A DNA stretch of 64,000 nt from Streptomyces violaceusniger Tu 4113 (lineage in GTDB: Bacteria > Actinomycetota > Actinomycetes > Streptomycetales > Streptomycetaceae): contig NC_015957.1 of assembly GCF_000147815.2 (NCBI RefSeq), positions 9,610,001 to 9,674,000 on the forward strand, in the 5' to 3' direction. The notes under the pieces were generated by a model. It was given only the letters and a program-made list of their open reading frames with translations. It was not told where the DNA came from and made no database searches. The position numbers and the translations under genes were made by a program. This document shows positions 25,930 to 34,613 of this stretch, piece after piece (within the stretch, counting starts at the first letter, position 1; every line of letters begins with the position of its first letter).

Positions 25930-28395
25930 GTGCCCCGGTTCAGCGTCATCGTGCCCGCATACGAGGTCCAGCCGTATCTGAACGACTGTCTGCGGTCCGT
26001 CCTGGAGCAGGACTTCACGGATCTTGAGCTGATCGCGGTCGACGACCACTCCCCGGACGCCTGCGGCGCGATCATCGACGAGGCGGCGGCGTGCGACCCC
26101 CGGGTGCGGCCCGTACACCTGCCGGAGAACGCGGGGCTCGGCCGGGCCCGGAACGCCGGGATCCGCCGGGCCACCGGCGACTATCTGCTCTTCCTCGACG
26201 GCGATGACACCCTCGCCCCCGGCTCGCTGCGCGCCATCGCCGACCGGCTGGCGCGGACCGGCGAGCCGCAGGTGCTGGTCTTCGACTACGCGCGCGTGGA
26301 CTGGACGGGCGAGGCCGTGCGGAACGTCCGTGCCGAGCTGCTCCGGCACGGAGATCCCGAAAGCGCCCGCCAGGTCTTCCGGCTCGACCAGCGGCCCGAG
26401 CTGCTGCGGCTGCTGATGGTCGCCTGGAACAAGGCGTACCGCCGGGACTTCGTCCGTAAGGAGGGCTTCGCCTTTCCGCCCGGCTTCTACGAGGACACCC
26501 CCTGGACCTTCCCCGTGCTGCTCACCGCCGAGTCCATCGCCGTCCTGGACCGGGTGTGCGTGCACTACCGGCAGCGGCGGCGCGGCGGGATCCTGCGCAC
26601 CACCAGCCGTCGCCACCTCGATGTGTTCGAGCAGTACGACCGGGTGTTCCGGTTTCTCGACGCCCGGCCCGGGCTGGCCCACTGGCGCCCGGCGCTGTTC
26701 CAGCGGATGGTCGACCACTTCGGTGTGATCGCCGCCGCGCCGGGGCGGCTGCCGGTGCGGGCCCGGGCCGAGTTCTTCCGCCGGGCGGGCGCGCACCACC
26801 GCCGCTACCGGCCGCTCGGCGCGGCCACCCCGCCCGGCCGCGCCCGGTGGCGGGGCCTGCTGCTGCGGCTGGGCGCCCGCCGGGCGTACCACCTGCTGCG
26901 CGGCGCCGACCGGCTGCGCCGCCGCACCGCCGAATGCGGCCTTACGGCGTACGCGGGGGCCCGCCGGGCGGCGCTGTGGCTGCACTACCGGGTGCAGCGG
27001 TGCCGCCCCGTCGATCCCGGGCTCGCCGTCTTCGCCGCGTACTGGCACCGGGGCTACGCCTGCCATCCGGCAGCCATCGAAGCGAAGGTCCGCGAGCTGG
27101 CGCCGGGGCTGCGCACCGCCTGGATCACCACCCCCGAGTACGCGCACACCCTGCCGCCCGGGGTGCGGCGGCTGCACCCCGGCTCGGCCGCGTACTGGAC
27201 GGCGCTGGCCCGCGCCCGCTTCCTCGTCAACAACGTCAACTTCACCCAGGGGATGCGCAAACGGCCCGGTCAGATCCATCTCCAGACCCACCACGGCACC
27301 CCGCTCAAGCACATGGGCCTGGATCTGCGGGACCGCCCGGCCGCCGCGCGCGGCATGGACTTCGGCAAGCTGATGGAGCGGGTGGACCGCTGGGACTACA
27401 GCCTCTCCGCCAACCGCCACACCACCCTGGTCTGGGAACGGGTCTACCCCTCCGGCTACACCACGCTCCCCTACGGCGCCCCGCGCAACGACGTCTTCCA
27501 GCACGCCACCGAGGACGAGGTGGCCCGGCTGCGCGCCCGGCTGGGCATCCCCGCCGGTACCGTCGCCGTGCTGTACGCGCCGACCCACCGCGACTACCAG
27601 CGCCGTTATGCGCCGCGGCTGGACGTCGAGCGGGTGGCCCGCGCGCTGGGTCCCGGGTTCACCCTGCTGGTCAGGACGCACTACTTCCATGCCGCGGCCA
27701 CAGGCGTGGCGAGCCCCACCGGGCGGGCGCTCGACGTCCCGGGGCACGGGCGGGTGCTCGACGTCTCCGGGCACGGGCGGGTGGAGGAGCTGTGCCTGGC
27801 GGCCGACGCGCTGCTCACCGACTACTCGTCCCTCATGTTCGACTACGCCAACCTCGACCGCCCCATCGTCATCCACGCCGACGACTGGGACGCCTATCGC
27901 GCCGCCCGTGGCGCCTACTTCGACATCACCGCCGCCCCGCCCGGCCCGGTCTCCCGCACCGAGGACGAGCTGATCGCCCTCTTCGCCGACGGCGCCTGGT
28001 GCGGTCCGCGCTCGGCCGCGCTGCGCGCCGCGTTCCGGGCCCGCTTCTGCCCGTACGACGACGGTCGGGCGGCCGAACGCGTGGTGCGCCGGGTGTTCCT
28101 CGGCGAGCGCCACGCGCTGCTGCCGCCCGTCGTCCCGCTCGCCGAGCGCCGCCCCGTCCCCGCCGCCGTCGCCGTCGCCGTCCGCACCCTTCCGAACGTT
28201 CCCGACGGTCCTGCCGGTCCTGCCGGTCCCGACCGGTCCGCCGAGCCCCGGGCGGCACGGCGGGCCGGGGTGGTGTGCGCCGCACCGGCCGCCGCACCGG
28301 CCGCCGCACCGGTCGCCACTCCTGCCACCGCTCCCGCCAACGCGCCCGTCTCCGCCCCCGCCCCCTCACTCCCCCACCGGAGCCGCCCCCACTAG
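25930..28395 (+). CDS. Bifunctional glycosyltransferase family 2 / CDP-glycerol glycerophosphotransferase-like (TagF) protein
   Basis: An 821-residue cytosolic enzyme in two modules. Module 1 (about 1-300) is a GT-A family-2 glycosyltransferase: FSVIVPAYEVQPYLNDCLRSVL, VDDHSPD and LFLDGDDTL (DxD). Module 2 (about 360-740) is of the TagB/TagF type: NNVNFTQ, HLQTHHGTPLKHMG, RNDVFQ, VLYAPTHRDYQ and LCLAADALLTDYSSLMFDYA, the polyol-phosphate transfer core. A long Pro/Ala tail follows. GTG 25930 is chosen because the paralogue near 46.4 kb starts with the same MPRF-type sequence; ATG 25918 is an alternative. It probably adds sugar and polyol phosphate units to a teichoic-acid-like wall polymer. 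Stealth and FkbM genes follow directly. A short inverted repeat GATGAT-N10-ATCATC lies just upstream. Confidence 0.9.
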   Translation: MPRFSVIVPAYEVQPYLNDCLRSVLEQDFTDLELIAVDDHSPDACGAIIDEAAACDPRVRPVHLPENAGLGRARNAGIRRATGDYLLFLDGDDTLAPGSLRAIADRLARTGEPQVLVFDYARVDWTGEAVRNVRAELLRHGDPESARQVFRLDQRPELLRLLMVAWNKAYRRDFVRKEGFAFPPGFYEDTPWTFPVLLTAESIAVLDRVCVHYRQRRRGGILRTTSRRHLDVFEQYDRVFRFLDARPGLAHWRPALFQRMVDHFGVIAAAPGRLPVRARAEFFRRAGAHHRRYRPLGAATPPGRARWRGLLLRLGARRAYHLLRGADRLRRRTAECGLTAYAGARRAALWLHYRVQRCRPVDPGLAVFAAYWHRGYACHPAAIEAKVRELAPGLRTAWITTPEYAHTLPPGVRRLHPGSAAYWTALARARFLVNNVNFTQGMRKRPGQIHLQTHHGTPLKHMGLDLRDRPAAARGMDFGKLMERVDRWDYSLSANRHTTLVWERVYPSGYTTLPYGAPRNDVFQHATEDEVARLRARLGIPAGTVAVLYAPTHRDYQRRYAPRLDVERVARALGPGFTLLVRTHYFHAAATGVASPTGRALDVPGHGRVLDVSGHGRVEELCLAADALLTDYSSLMFDYANLDRPIVIHADDWDAYRAARGAYFDITAAPPGPVSRTEDELIALFADGAWCGPRSAALRAAFRARFCPYDDGRAAERVVRRVFLGERHALLPPVVPLAERRPVPAAVAVAVRTLPNVPDGPAGPAGPDRSAEPRAARRAGVVCAAPAAAPAAAPVATPATAPANAPVSAPAPSLPHRSRPH

Positions 28396-28541
28396 CCCCC
28401 GCCACCCCCAACCGGCCCCGCGCCCCACCCGCCGCGGGAACCGCCGCGCCCGCCGTCCCGACGCCCCGACCCAGGACGCACGATGCCCCTCACCGCACCG
28501 CCCGCCGCCCCCGCCCCTGGCTCGCCGACCCGCCGCCGCTG

Positions 28542-30326
28542 GTGCGCGGATACCGGCGTACGGTCCCGCTGCCACTGCGCCGCACGGTCGTCGCCGTGAC
28601 CGGCCCCGGGCTGCGCCGGGCGGCCATGCGGGGCCTCGGCGGGCTGTCGGCAGCCTCCGGCGCGCTGCGGCTGCGCCGGGCGCGGCGGCGGCTGCGCCGG
28701 GCCGGACTGCTGGCGGGGTCCGGCCGGATGGTGGTCGCGAGCCGGCGGGGCGCCCTCGTGGCGACCCTGGCCCCCTCCCCCACCCCGCTGTTCGCGCGCG
28801 GAGAGAATCTGCGGCTGGTGTGCGAGGCGCTGGACCGGGCGCGGATCGACCACTTCGTGGTCCGCTGCCACAGCAACGTCGGCTCGGCCGTGGGCGTCCG
28901 GGCCGATCAGCGGGCGGAGGTGGTCAAGGCGCTGTCGGCGCTGTGCGCCGAGGAGGCCGGGTATGTCTCCCTGCCCCCGCGTCGGGGCCGGGAGACGGCG
29001 GCCCCGCCCCGGCTCGGCGGTACGCGACGGGCCTGGCGGCGGCTGGCCGCCGCCCCCGTGGTCCGCTTCACCCGCTTCCACGCCGGGCCGGGCGGACGGC
29101 TGGTCCTCGGCTCGGCGCACGGCTGCGACATCGAGTTCTGGGAGCCCGGCGGGCAGGGCGAGGAGCGGGTGCTGATCGCGCCGCGCTTCAACCGTACGAC
29201 CGCCTCGGTGCCGCTGGTGGGCGAGCCGGTCCGCACCCCCGACCAGTTGTTCACCCGGCTCGCCCCGGCCATCGGCTGGCAGCCGGGGCCGCTGGTGCGT
29301 ACCCGCCCGGAGTTCCTCACCCGGCTGCCGGACGAGGTCCGCTTCCCCATCGACGTCGTCTACACCTGGGTCGACGGCTCGGATCCGCAGTGGCAGCGGC
29401 GGCGGGCGGCCCTCGCAAGCGCGGGCTATCACGCCCAGGCCGCCAACGCCGCCCGCTACGCCAACCGCGACGAGCTGCGCTACTCCCTGCGCTCGCTCTA
29501 CCTGTACGCGCCCTGGGTGCGCCACATCTATCTGGTGACCGACCGTCAGGTGCCCGACTGGCTCGCCGTCTCACACCCGGGGATCACCGTCGTGGACCAC
29601 CACGACATCTTCGACGACGCGAGTGTGCTGCCCACCTTCAACTCCCACGCGATCGAGACCCGGCTGCACCACATCGACGGACTCGCCGAGCACTTCCTCT
29701 ACTTCAACGACGACGTCTTCCTCGGCTCACCGGTCACCCCGCAGGACTTCTTCCTGGCCAACGGCGTCTCCAAGTTCTTCCCGTCCCGCGCGCTGATCCC
29801 GCTGACCCCCGTGGGCCCCGGCGACGTCCCCGTATCGGCGGCGGGCAAGAACAACCGGGCACTGCTGGCGGAACGGTTCGGCCCGGCCATCACCCAGAAG
29901 ATGAAGCACACCCCGCACGCCCTGCGCACCAGCGTCCTGGCCGAGATCGAGAAGGAGTTCCCGGACGCGGTCGACGCGACCATGGCCAGCCGGGTGCGGT
30001 CCACGTCGGACATCTCCGTACCGTCCTCGCTCCACCACTACTACGCCTTCCTGACCGGACGCGCGGTCCCCGCCCAACTGCGCTACGACTACTTCGACCT
30101 GGCCCAGCCCACCATCCGCGCCCGGCTGGCCAAACTGCTGCGGGCGCGCCACTGCCAGGCGTTCTGCCTCAACGACACGGTCTCCTCCGAGCACGACCTC
30201 GAGGACCAGCTGGCTCTGGTCCGCCCCTTCCTCGACGCCTACTTCCCCCACCCCAGCCCGCTGGAGCGGGCCGTCACCCGACAGGAGACGCGGCAGCCAT
30301 GCCCCTCGCCATCACCCTTCCCCTGA
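28542..30326 (+). CDS. Stealth-family sugar-phosphotransferase
   Basis: About 594 residues from GTG 28542. All four Stealth regions are visible: CR1 IDVVYTWVDGSDPQW (about 270), CR2 RDELRYSLRSLYLYAPWVRHIYLVTD with LPTFNSHAIET and HFLYFNDDVFLG, CR3 (KNNRALLAERFGPAI, MKHTPHALR) and CR4 near the end. Stealth proteins transfer sugar-1-phosphate units, which suits a phosphodiester-linked wall glycopolymer. The start is uncertain. ATG 28483 has a good AGGA site but lies in another frame; a one-base error in the Pro-rich stretch between would join them. The end overlaps the FkbM gene by 28 bases, indicating coupling. Confidence 0.88.
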   Translation: MRGYRRTVPLPLRRTVVAVTGPGLRRAAMRGLGGLSAASGALRLRRARRRLRRAGLLAGSGRMVVASRRGALVATLAPSPTPLFARGENLRLVCEALDRARIDHFVVRCHSNVGSAVGVRADQRAEVVKALSALCAEEAGYVSLPPRRGRETAAPPRLGGTRRAWRRLAAAPVVRFTRFHAGPGGRLVLGSAHGCDIEFWEPGGQGEERVLIAPRFNRTTASVPLVGEPVRTPDQLFTRLAPAIGWQPGPLVRTRPEFLTRLPDEVRFPIDVVYTWVDGSDPQWQRRRAALASAGYHAQAANAARYANRDELRYSLRSLYLYAPWVRHIYLVTDRQVPDWLAVSHPGITVVDHHDIFDDASVLPTFNSHAIETRLHHIDGLAEHFLYFNDDVFLGSPVTPQDFFLANGVSKFFPSRALIPLTPVGPGDVPVSAAGKNNRALLAERFGPAITQKMKHTPHALRTSVLAEIEKEFPDAVDATMASRVRSTSDISVPSSLHHYYAFLTGRAVPAQLRYDYFDLAQPTIRARLAKLLRARHCQAFCLNDTVSSEHDLEDQLALVRPFLDAYFPHPSPLERAVTRQETRQPCPSPSPFP

Positions 30327-31360
30327 ACCCGGACGTCCTCGAGGCGGGCGGGCCGTATCCGCGGGCGCTCAATGTGCTCAGCCGCAAACAGACCGCCGTG
30401 CAGCGGCAGTTGCGGCGCGCCGGGCTCGCGGGCTACGAGCCGACCACCCAGGCCACCTTGCTAGCCCTGGCCCAGCAGGCGCCCCAGGGCAGCGTGGTGT
30501 ACGACATCGGCGCGCACATCGGGCTGTACTCGGCGCTGATCGGTGCGGTGTACGGGAACGGCGGGCGCGGGCCGCGGGCCATCGCCTTCGAGCCGACCCC
30601 GGAGACGGCCGCGCTGTGCCGCCGGATCCGGGACTGCAACCGCCTCGGCTTCGAAGTGCAGCAGACCGCGCTGGCCGCCGAACCGGGCACCGCCGAGCTG
30701 TACTTCTCCCACAAGTCGGAATCCTCCAACTCGCTCAACCCGGCCCACCGCCGGCACACCGAGTCGGTGACGGTGCCGGTCACGACGGTCGACGCGTTCA
30801 CCGGGGAACGCGGCATCACCCCGCATCTGATCAAGATCGACGTGGAGACGTTCGAAGCGGCCGTGTTGCGCGGGTCGTACGACACGATCCGCCGCCACCG
30901 GCCCTGGATCGTCTGCGAACTCCTCCCCGGCGCCGACCACAACGCGCTGCGCACCGCCCTCGCGCCGCTGACCGCCATGGACTACGGGCTCCACCCGATC
31001 ACCCCGGAGTCGCCCTGGCACCGCTACGACGAGACGACCTACCGGTCCGCGGTGAGCGGCCAGTGCCGCGACTGGCTGCTGGCGCCGCGGCCGCTGACCC
31101 CCGCCTTCCACCGGGCGGTGCGGCGGTGGCTGATCGCGATTCTGGCGTGCGACGAGACGACCAACATCATCACCACTGACAAGGCGTCGTTCCCCTACGG
31201 CTGGAACGCGCCCTACCGCTCGCCGCGCGGTGCGACGCGGGTGCCCCGTACGGGGCTGCTGCGGCTGGCGGGCGCGGCCGCGCTTGCCCGGCGGGCGGTC
31301 GTTCCGGCGCGGCGGGCGCCTGGCGCGCAGGCCACGGGGAGCGGTTCGCTGCGGGGGTGA
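30299..31360 (+). CDS. FkbM-family methyltransferase
   Basis: A 353-residue SAM-dependent methyltransferase. The SAM motif I is VVYDIGAHIGLYSAL (about 67-81), followed by AFEPTPETAALCRRI (motif II), VTVPVTTVDAF and LIKIDVETFEAAVLRG, the FkbM hallmark (KIDVEGxE-like). It starts at ATG 30299, inside the end of the Stealth gene, with AGGAG upstream. FkbM enzymes O-methylate sugars; in this operon it would methylate the surface polymer (inference). The C-terminal third (about 240-353) is longer than the FkbM core and ends in a basic low-complexity tail. Confidence 0.9.
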   Translation: MPLAITLPLNPDVLEAGGPYPRALNVLSRKQTAVQRQLRRAGLAGYEPTTQATLLALAQQAPQGSVVYDIGAHIGLYSALIGAVYGNGGRGPRAIAFEPTPETAALCRRIRDCNRLGFEVQQTALAAEPGTAELYFSHKSESSNSLNPAHRRHTESVTVPVTTVDAFTGERGITPHLIKIDVETFEAAVLRGSYDTIRRHRPWIVCELLPGADHNALRTALAPLTAMDYGLHPITPESPWHRYDETTYRSAVSGQCRDWLLAPRPLTPAFHRAVRRWLIAILACDETTNIITTDKASFPYGWNAPYRSPRGATRVPRTGLLRLAGAAALARRAVVPARRAPGAQATGSGSLRG

Positions 31361-31572
31361 GGGTGAGGGCTCGCGGTGGCGGTTCGCTGGTCGCGAGCCG
31401 TAGCTTTCCCCACCCCGCCCCTTCCCGATGCTCCAGACGGGTAGTTCTGGAGTGATCGACAGTGGCGGTAACGCAGCAGGTCAAAGCAGTCTCGCACCCC
31501 TTGCACTGTATTCATTGTCCTTCGACGTGACGTCAAGGTGCACGTGAGCACCGACGCGCATTTCAATCGAAA

Positions 31573-31608
31573 CCCCCCGTTCCCGCCCACCATGGCAGGT
31601 ACGGGGGG
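31573..31608 (-). terminator. Hairpin terminator of the cyclo-ligase/XRE operon
   Basis: CCCCCCGT (31573-31580) pairs with ACGGGGGG (31601-31608); on the minus strand the stem is followed by TTTCG. Upstream, 31368-31399 holds another weaker hairpin (8-bp arms) behind the FkbM gene. Confidence 0.55.
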
Positions 31609-31618
31609 CTTCAGCCTC

Positions 31619-32338
31619 TCACCGGTTACTTGGCTTGCGATTTGCCAGCGCGGGAATTGCGGCGATGGAGTCAGGGGCAAGGTGCTCCCAGAAGATTCCG
31701 GGCGGACGTGGGTGGGGTGGACAATCGATAGTTTCATCTGGAGTGACAATAATGTCCACCCGAAAATCGTGTTCGGACTCGGGTAGCACTTCTTCCACCA
31801 CTTGGAGAGGGTGAACCGTAGTCGCGATAAGCGTGTTCGGGCCGATGAGGCCAGCTTCCTGCAATAGGGCTACTTCAATATCAGAGTATCCGGCGCCTTT
31901 CCCCAGCCGTACACCCTCTGAGTTAACGGCAACACTTCCACACACAATCAAATCAACGACCGGCATCTCATGCATGCCTACCGGCTGCGCGACTTTTGCT
32001 GCTGTTCGCCGTTCGGCGGCTTCGATCGGCGGAATACTGAGATTTTCAGGGTCCAAGAGGTAGAAAGGATTCTCCGTCGCCAGCTTCGGCGATGCCATAT
32101 AAATCCGTTTGCCCTCTTGGAGCGCCCGAGCACGTACAGGCAACTGGGCTTTGTCTGGAACCGCCTTGATGACGCTTGCAGCCTGCCAGGCAAGATGTTC
32201 AGCGAGACGGGCAGCGGCAGAGTCCGCACCGATGAAAGAAGGGATACGGCCCGTCACGTCCCCGTGCGTGGGCTCCAGTAGAGCCCAGACACTTTCGCGG
32301 ACCGCTTGTTTGGCACGCTGAACTTGCGCCCTATTCAT
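31619..32338 (-). CDS. 5-formyltetrahydrofolate cyclo-ligase-like protein
   Basis: A 239-residue protein of the MTHFS (5-FCL) superfamily. The ATP-binding/catalytic loop is RLGKGAGYSDIEVALL (about 143-158), close to the family's R-x-G-x-GxGYYD; the second tyrosine is replaced by S. KRIYMASPKL and PVVDLIVCGSVAVN fit the two beta-alpha units. ATG 32338 has AGAGG five bases upstream; the XRE gene ends 16 bp before it, so the pair is one operon. Base use is visibly lower in GC than the neighbouring glycosyltransferase genes, which suggests transfer. Folate activity is plausible, but the altered loop and regulator linkage may indicate a related kinase-like role. Confidence 0.82.
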   Translation of the reverse strand: MNRAQVQRAKQAVRESVWALLEPTHGDVTGRIPSFIGADSAAARLAEHLAWQAASVIKAVPDKAQLPVRARALQEGKRIYMASPKLATENPFYLLDPENLSIPPIEAAERRTAAKVAQPVGMHEMPVVDLIVCGSVAVNSEGVRLGKGAGYSDIEVALLQEAGLIGPNTLIATTVHPLQVVEEVLPESEHDFRVDIIVTPDETIDCPPHPRPPGIFWEHLAPDSIAAIPALANRKPSNR

Positions 32339-32354
32339 CGATGCCTCTTTCTAC

Positions 32355-33671
32355 TTATGCGGATGCAATGAGATTCAGAAGCCGGTCATTGAGTTCATGC
32401 ACTACCGGTACGGCTCGCCAAGGTTGCAGTTCACGACCTGCCTGAAAGATGAGGTTCAGCCCGCCGCCACCACGGTTGCGTGCTACAACGTCAATCGCTT
32501 GGCCTAGCGTACCCGCAGCTTCGTCTACCTTCCTTTGCCGAATATACGCAAGAGTCAGATTCCCCAGAGCGATAGCATGAGATTTCGACCCCTCACGCAA
32601 CTCTTTAGTCGTGTCCTCTAGGACTGTCTGCGCGCGAGTAGTTTCGTTTAGAAAAAGAAAGCAAGACCCAGTCAATCGCCCGAACTGTCCAGGAGAGAAC
32701 ATCGACACGCCAGCATCGTTGGCGCTCACTTGACTGAAATGCCATTCGGCGTTTCTCAATGCTTTTTCGCAGTCCCGGCGTTGCTGCAACATCGCGTAAG
32801 CCTCGGCCGCGTGTAGCGCAGCCAGTCCCGCAAGAACATGGCTGGTATTCTCAACCGTGTCGGCGGAGCGTTGTGCAATTTCCAGACCGGTACGCGGGCT
32901 CTTCTCGCCATATAGGGCAACAAAAGAAGTGCGTAGTAAGGCCAGGCCCTCGGCAACGGGGTCGCGTAATTCGCGTGCCGCCTCGGCAGCTTGAGCGAAG
33001 TAGGCGCGAGGGGTGTCGTGGTCGGTCCTCCCCGAAGCATCCCAGACCAATTGCCCCATTAACGTGGAGGCTTCCGCCTGCACGGCATAGAGATCTCGGC
33101 GCACGGCATACGTGGTCGTGTGAGTATGCCAGTACGCGAGTTGCCCTAAATGCTGCCCGATTTCGGCAATTAGAGCCGTAGACGGCTCAGTGACATAGCG
33201 CACGTCCAGGGTTTGCACTTGTTGCCGGAGTTCAGCCACCGCCAATAGGTCGAGGCTTCCGGGATTCTCCCGCACGTACTGAGTACGCGCATTGGCCTGG
33301 GAATCAGTCACAGCCTCGACGGTAGTGCCGATGTTGGTGGTTCCATCCATGCCATTTGGGGAACCCTCCCATGACCGTTTCGGTAGTCCGAGCATTTCGC
33401 CGGGAATGCCGAAGCCGTCGGAAATACGTTCGATCACTTGTTGGCCGCGTACGCCACGGACACCCCGGATGATGTCGCTCACGCGGGAACTCGTCATTTT
33501 GCCGATGGCGGCGGCAATTTCCGCATGGCTGGAGCCTGTACGCCTGTTGACGAGGCGGAAGATCTCCCGGAAATTGCGGGTAGCGCATGCCCGCTGCATG
33601 GCCTCGCTCCCGAGGAGCGCGTCAGGAATCGTCAGCGGGTAGCCAGCGCGTTGCGTCTCGCGTTCGTCCAC
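32355..33671 (-). CDS. XRE-type regulator with C-terminal TPR-like region
   Basis: A 438-residue regulator starting at GTG 33671 (AGGTGG upstream; longer in-frame starts have no site). The HTH is at about residues 30-75 (FRLVNRRTGSSHAEIAAAIGKMTSSRVSDIIRG). The remaining 330 residues are helical repeats of the TPR kind (GLAALHAAEAYAMLQQRRDCEKALRNAEWHF; SHAIALGNLTLAYIRQRKVDEAAGTL). This class is frequent in Streptomyces, usually divergent from or beside small metabolic or DUF genes. It is cotranscribed with the cyclo-ligase-like gene and divergent from five small genes. Its GC content is clearly below that of the surroundings. It could sense a peptide or metabolite through the TPR part; the ligand is unknown. 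Confidence 0.87.
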   Translation of the reverse strand: MDERETQRAGYPLTIPDALLGSEAMQRACATRNFREIFRLVNRRTGSSHAEIAAAIGKMTSSRVSDIIRGVRGVRGQQVIERISDGFGIPGEMLGLPKRSWEGSPNGMDGTTNIGTTVEAVTDSQANARTQYVRENPGSLDLLAVAELRQQVQTLDVRYVTEPSTALIAEIGQHLGQLAYWHTHTTTYAVRRDLYAVQAEASTLMGQLVWDASGRTDHDTPRAYFAQAAEAARELRDPVAEGLALLRTSFVALYGEKSPRTGLEIAQRSADTVENTSHVLAGLAALHAAEAYAMLQQRRDCEKALRNAEWHFSQVSANDAGVSMFSPGQFGRLTGSCFLFLNETTRAQTVLEDTTKELREGSKSHAIALGNLTLAYIRQRKVDEAAGTLGQAIDVVARNRGGGGLNLIFQAGRELQPWRAVPVVHELNDRLLNLIASA

Positions 33672-33897
33672 GGCCCACCTAGCAGGGACGGAGGTGATCT
33701 CCCCAGGGTAGTCCCCGGTTCCTCGCAGCGGGGTTCCCCAAAGTCGCTTGCGGGGTTCCCCGTTCGCGGTTCTTTCAGGGGTCGGCTGCCTCGAAGCTCG
33801 TGGGACACATGCAGCGCGCCCAAAAGGGTGCCCCCGCGACGGGCGAACGTCCGGGGGCGCGGGCCACCTGCACACATGAGAGAAAGGACAGGAAGCC

Positions 33898-34065
33898 GTG
33901 CGCAAGAGTAGCCACGATCACCCGAACGTGGGGACCCTGGTACGAGATACGGCCACCGACCGTCTGGCTAGCTACATGGGCCGGGGCGGACCATGCTTCA
34001 TGCTCAGGGCCCAGCACGGTGGCAAGGAATGGCAGGCACGCCCGGCAGAGGTGAGCCGTGCCTGA
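33898..34065 (+). CDS. Small hypothetical protein (55 aa), first of five overlapping genes
   Basis: GTG 33898 with GGAAG two bases upstream plus a second AAAGGA site. It encodes 55 residues with the recurring Streptomyces pattern GTLVRDTATDRLASYMG, then GPCFMLRAQHGGKEWQARP. I know this as a small conserved hypothetical protein without assigned function. It may be a single small beta-barrel domain. It overlaps the next gene by eight bases and is divergent from the XRE-TPR gene, which may control it. Confidence 0.75.
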   Translation: MRKSSHDHPNVGTLVRDTATDRLASYMGRGGPCFMLRAQHGGKEWQARPAEVSRA

Positions 34066-34222
34066 GCGCGAAGTCTCCGAACACCCCCGCGCCGCTGACC
34101 TTGAGCAACTTCAAGCCGCGTACCTCATGCACCGGGCCGAGTGCCAGACGTGCACGCCCGACCAGTCGTGCGACATAGCGTGTCGGCTGGAAGAGGCACG
34201 ACGTGCGGCAGGGGTGTCATGA
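34058..34222 (+). CDS. Small hypothetical protein (54 aa) with three or four cysteines
   Basis: GTG 34058, with AGAGGTGA upstream, encodes 54 residues: acidic helical start (EHPRAADLEQLQAAYLMHR), then ECQTCTPDQSCDIACRLEEARRAAG. The CxxC-x5-C-x3-C spacing could bind a metal. It overlaps both neighbours (8 and 4 bases), which argues that it is translated. No family is recognised beyond similarity to small cysteine-containing Streptomyces proteins seen next to DUF7848 genes. Confidence 0.7.
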   Translation: MPEREVSEHPRAADLEQLQAAYLMHRAECQTCTPDQSCDIACRLEEARRAAGVS

Positions 34223-34377
34223 GCGCGGACTGTGCAGAGTGCGCCCGCCTGGATCGCGAGAAGGAAGCGGCGCGCAAGTCCGGAGACCTGAGCAAGGTCA
34301 CCGACTGTGATGTGTTATTGAGGCGACACCCCCACCACAGCAAGGGGCGTGCTCTCGCCGGAAAGGGGAGGGCATGA
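34219..34377 (+). CDS. Small charged hypothetical protein (52 aa)
   Basis: ATG 34219 overlaps the previous stop (ATGA) and ends overlapping the next start (ATGA). The 52 residues are mostly charged: MSADCAECARLDREKEAARK, then SKVTDCDVLLRRHPHHSKGRA. CAEC at the N-terminus is a possible metal-binding pair with DCD later. No family is recognised. The tight coupling supports coding despite its size. Confidence 0.7.
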   Translation: MSADCAECARLDREKEAARKSGDLSKVTDCDVLLRRHPHHSKGRALAGKGRA

Positions 34378-34613
34378 CCCGGGCCATCTACCGCTTCCGT
34401 GGGTTCCAGCTCATCCCCGACACCGAGCCTGACGCCGAACCGCTCACGTTCGCCATGCAATGCGCGGTGTGCGAGGAGACCGGAGAGCCCAAGGAGGACC
34501 AGGCCGCCGCGCACGCGTGGGCATCCGGCCACCTGAAGGCGAACCCGGAGCACTTCACCTACCGGGAGATCACCACGCGCCCCTGTCGGTTCGAGCCGGG
34601 AGCGTGGCAGTGA
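34374..34613 (+). CDS. DUF7848-like small protein (79 aa)
   Basis: ATG 34374 overlaps the previous stop by four bases, with GGGGAGG upstream. The 79 residues YRFRGFQLIPDTEPDAEP, CAVCEETGEPKEDQAAAHAW and HLKANPEHFTYREITTRP match a recurrent Streptomyces small-protein pattern (YRFR...CxxC...W...H...N/PxH...YRE), which I recall as DUF7848. Cys pair and histidines suggest a zinc site. Function is unknown; such genes cluster with XRE regulators. Confidence 0.75.
   Translation: MTRAIYRFRGFQLIPDTEPDAEPLTFAMQCAVCEETGEPKEDQAAAHAWASGHLKANPEHFTYREITTRPCRFEPGAWQ

Noticed and set aside
26556..28480. Open frame overlapping the GT2-TagF gene that continues into the Stealth gene
   Set aside because: The first part is an out-of-frame shadow of the GT2-TagF protein; only the part after about 28542 encodes Stealth.
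31361..31618. Possible small gene between FkbM and the cyclo-ligase gene
   Set aside because: Only hairpins and no frame with a ribosome site were found.
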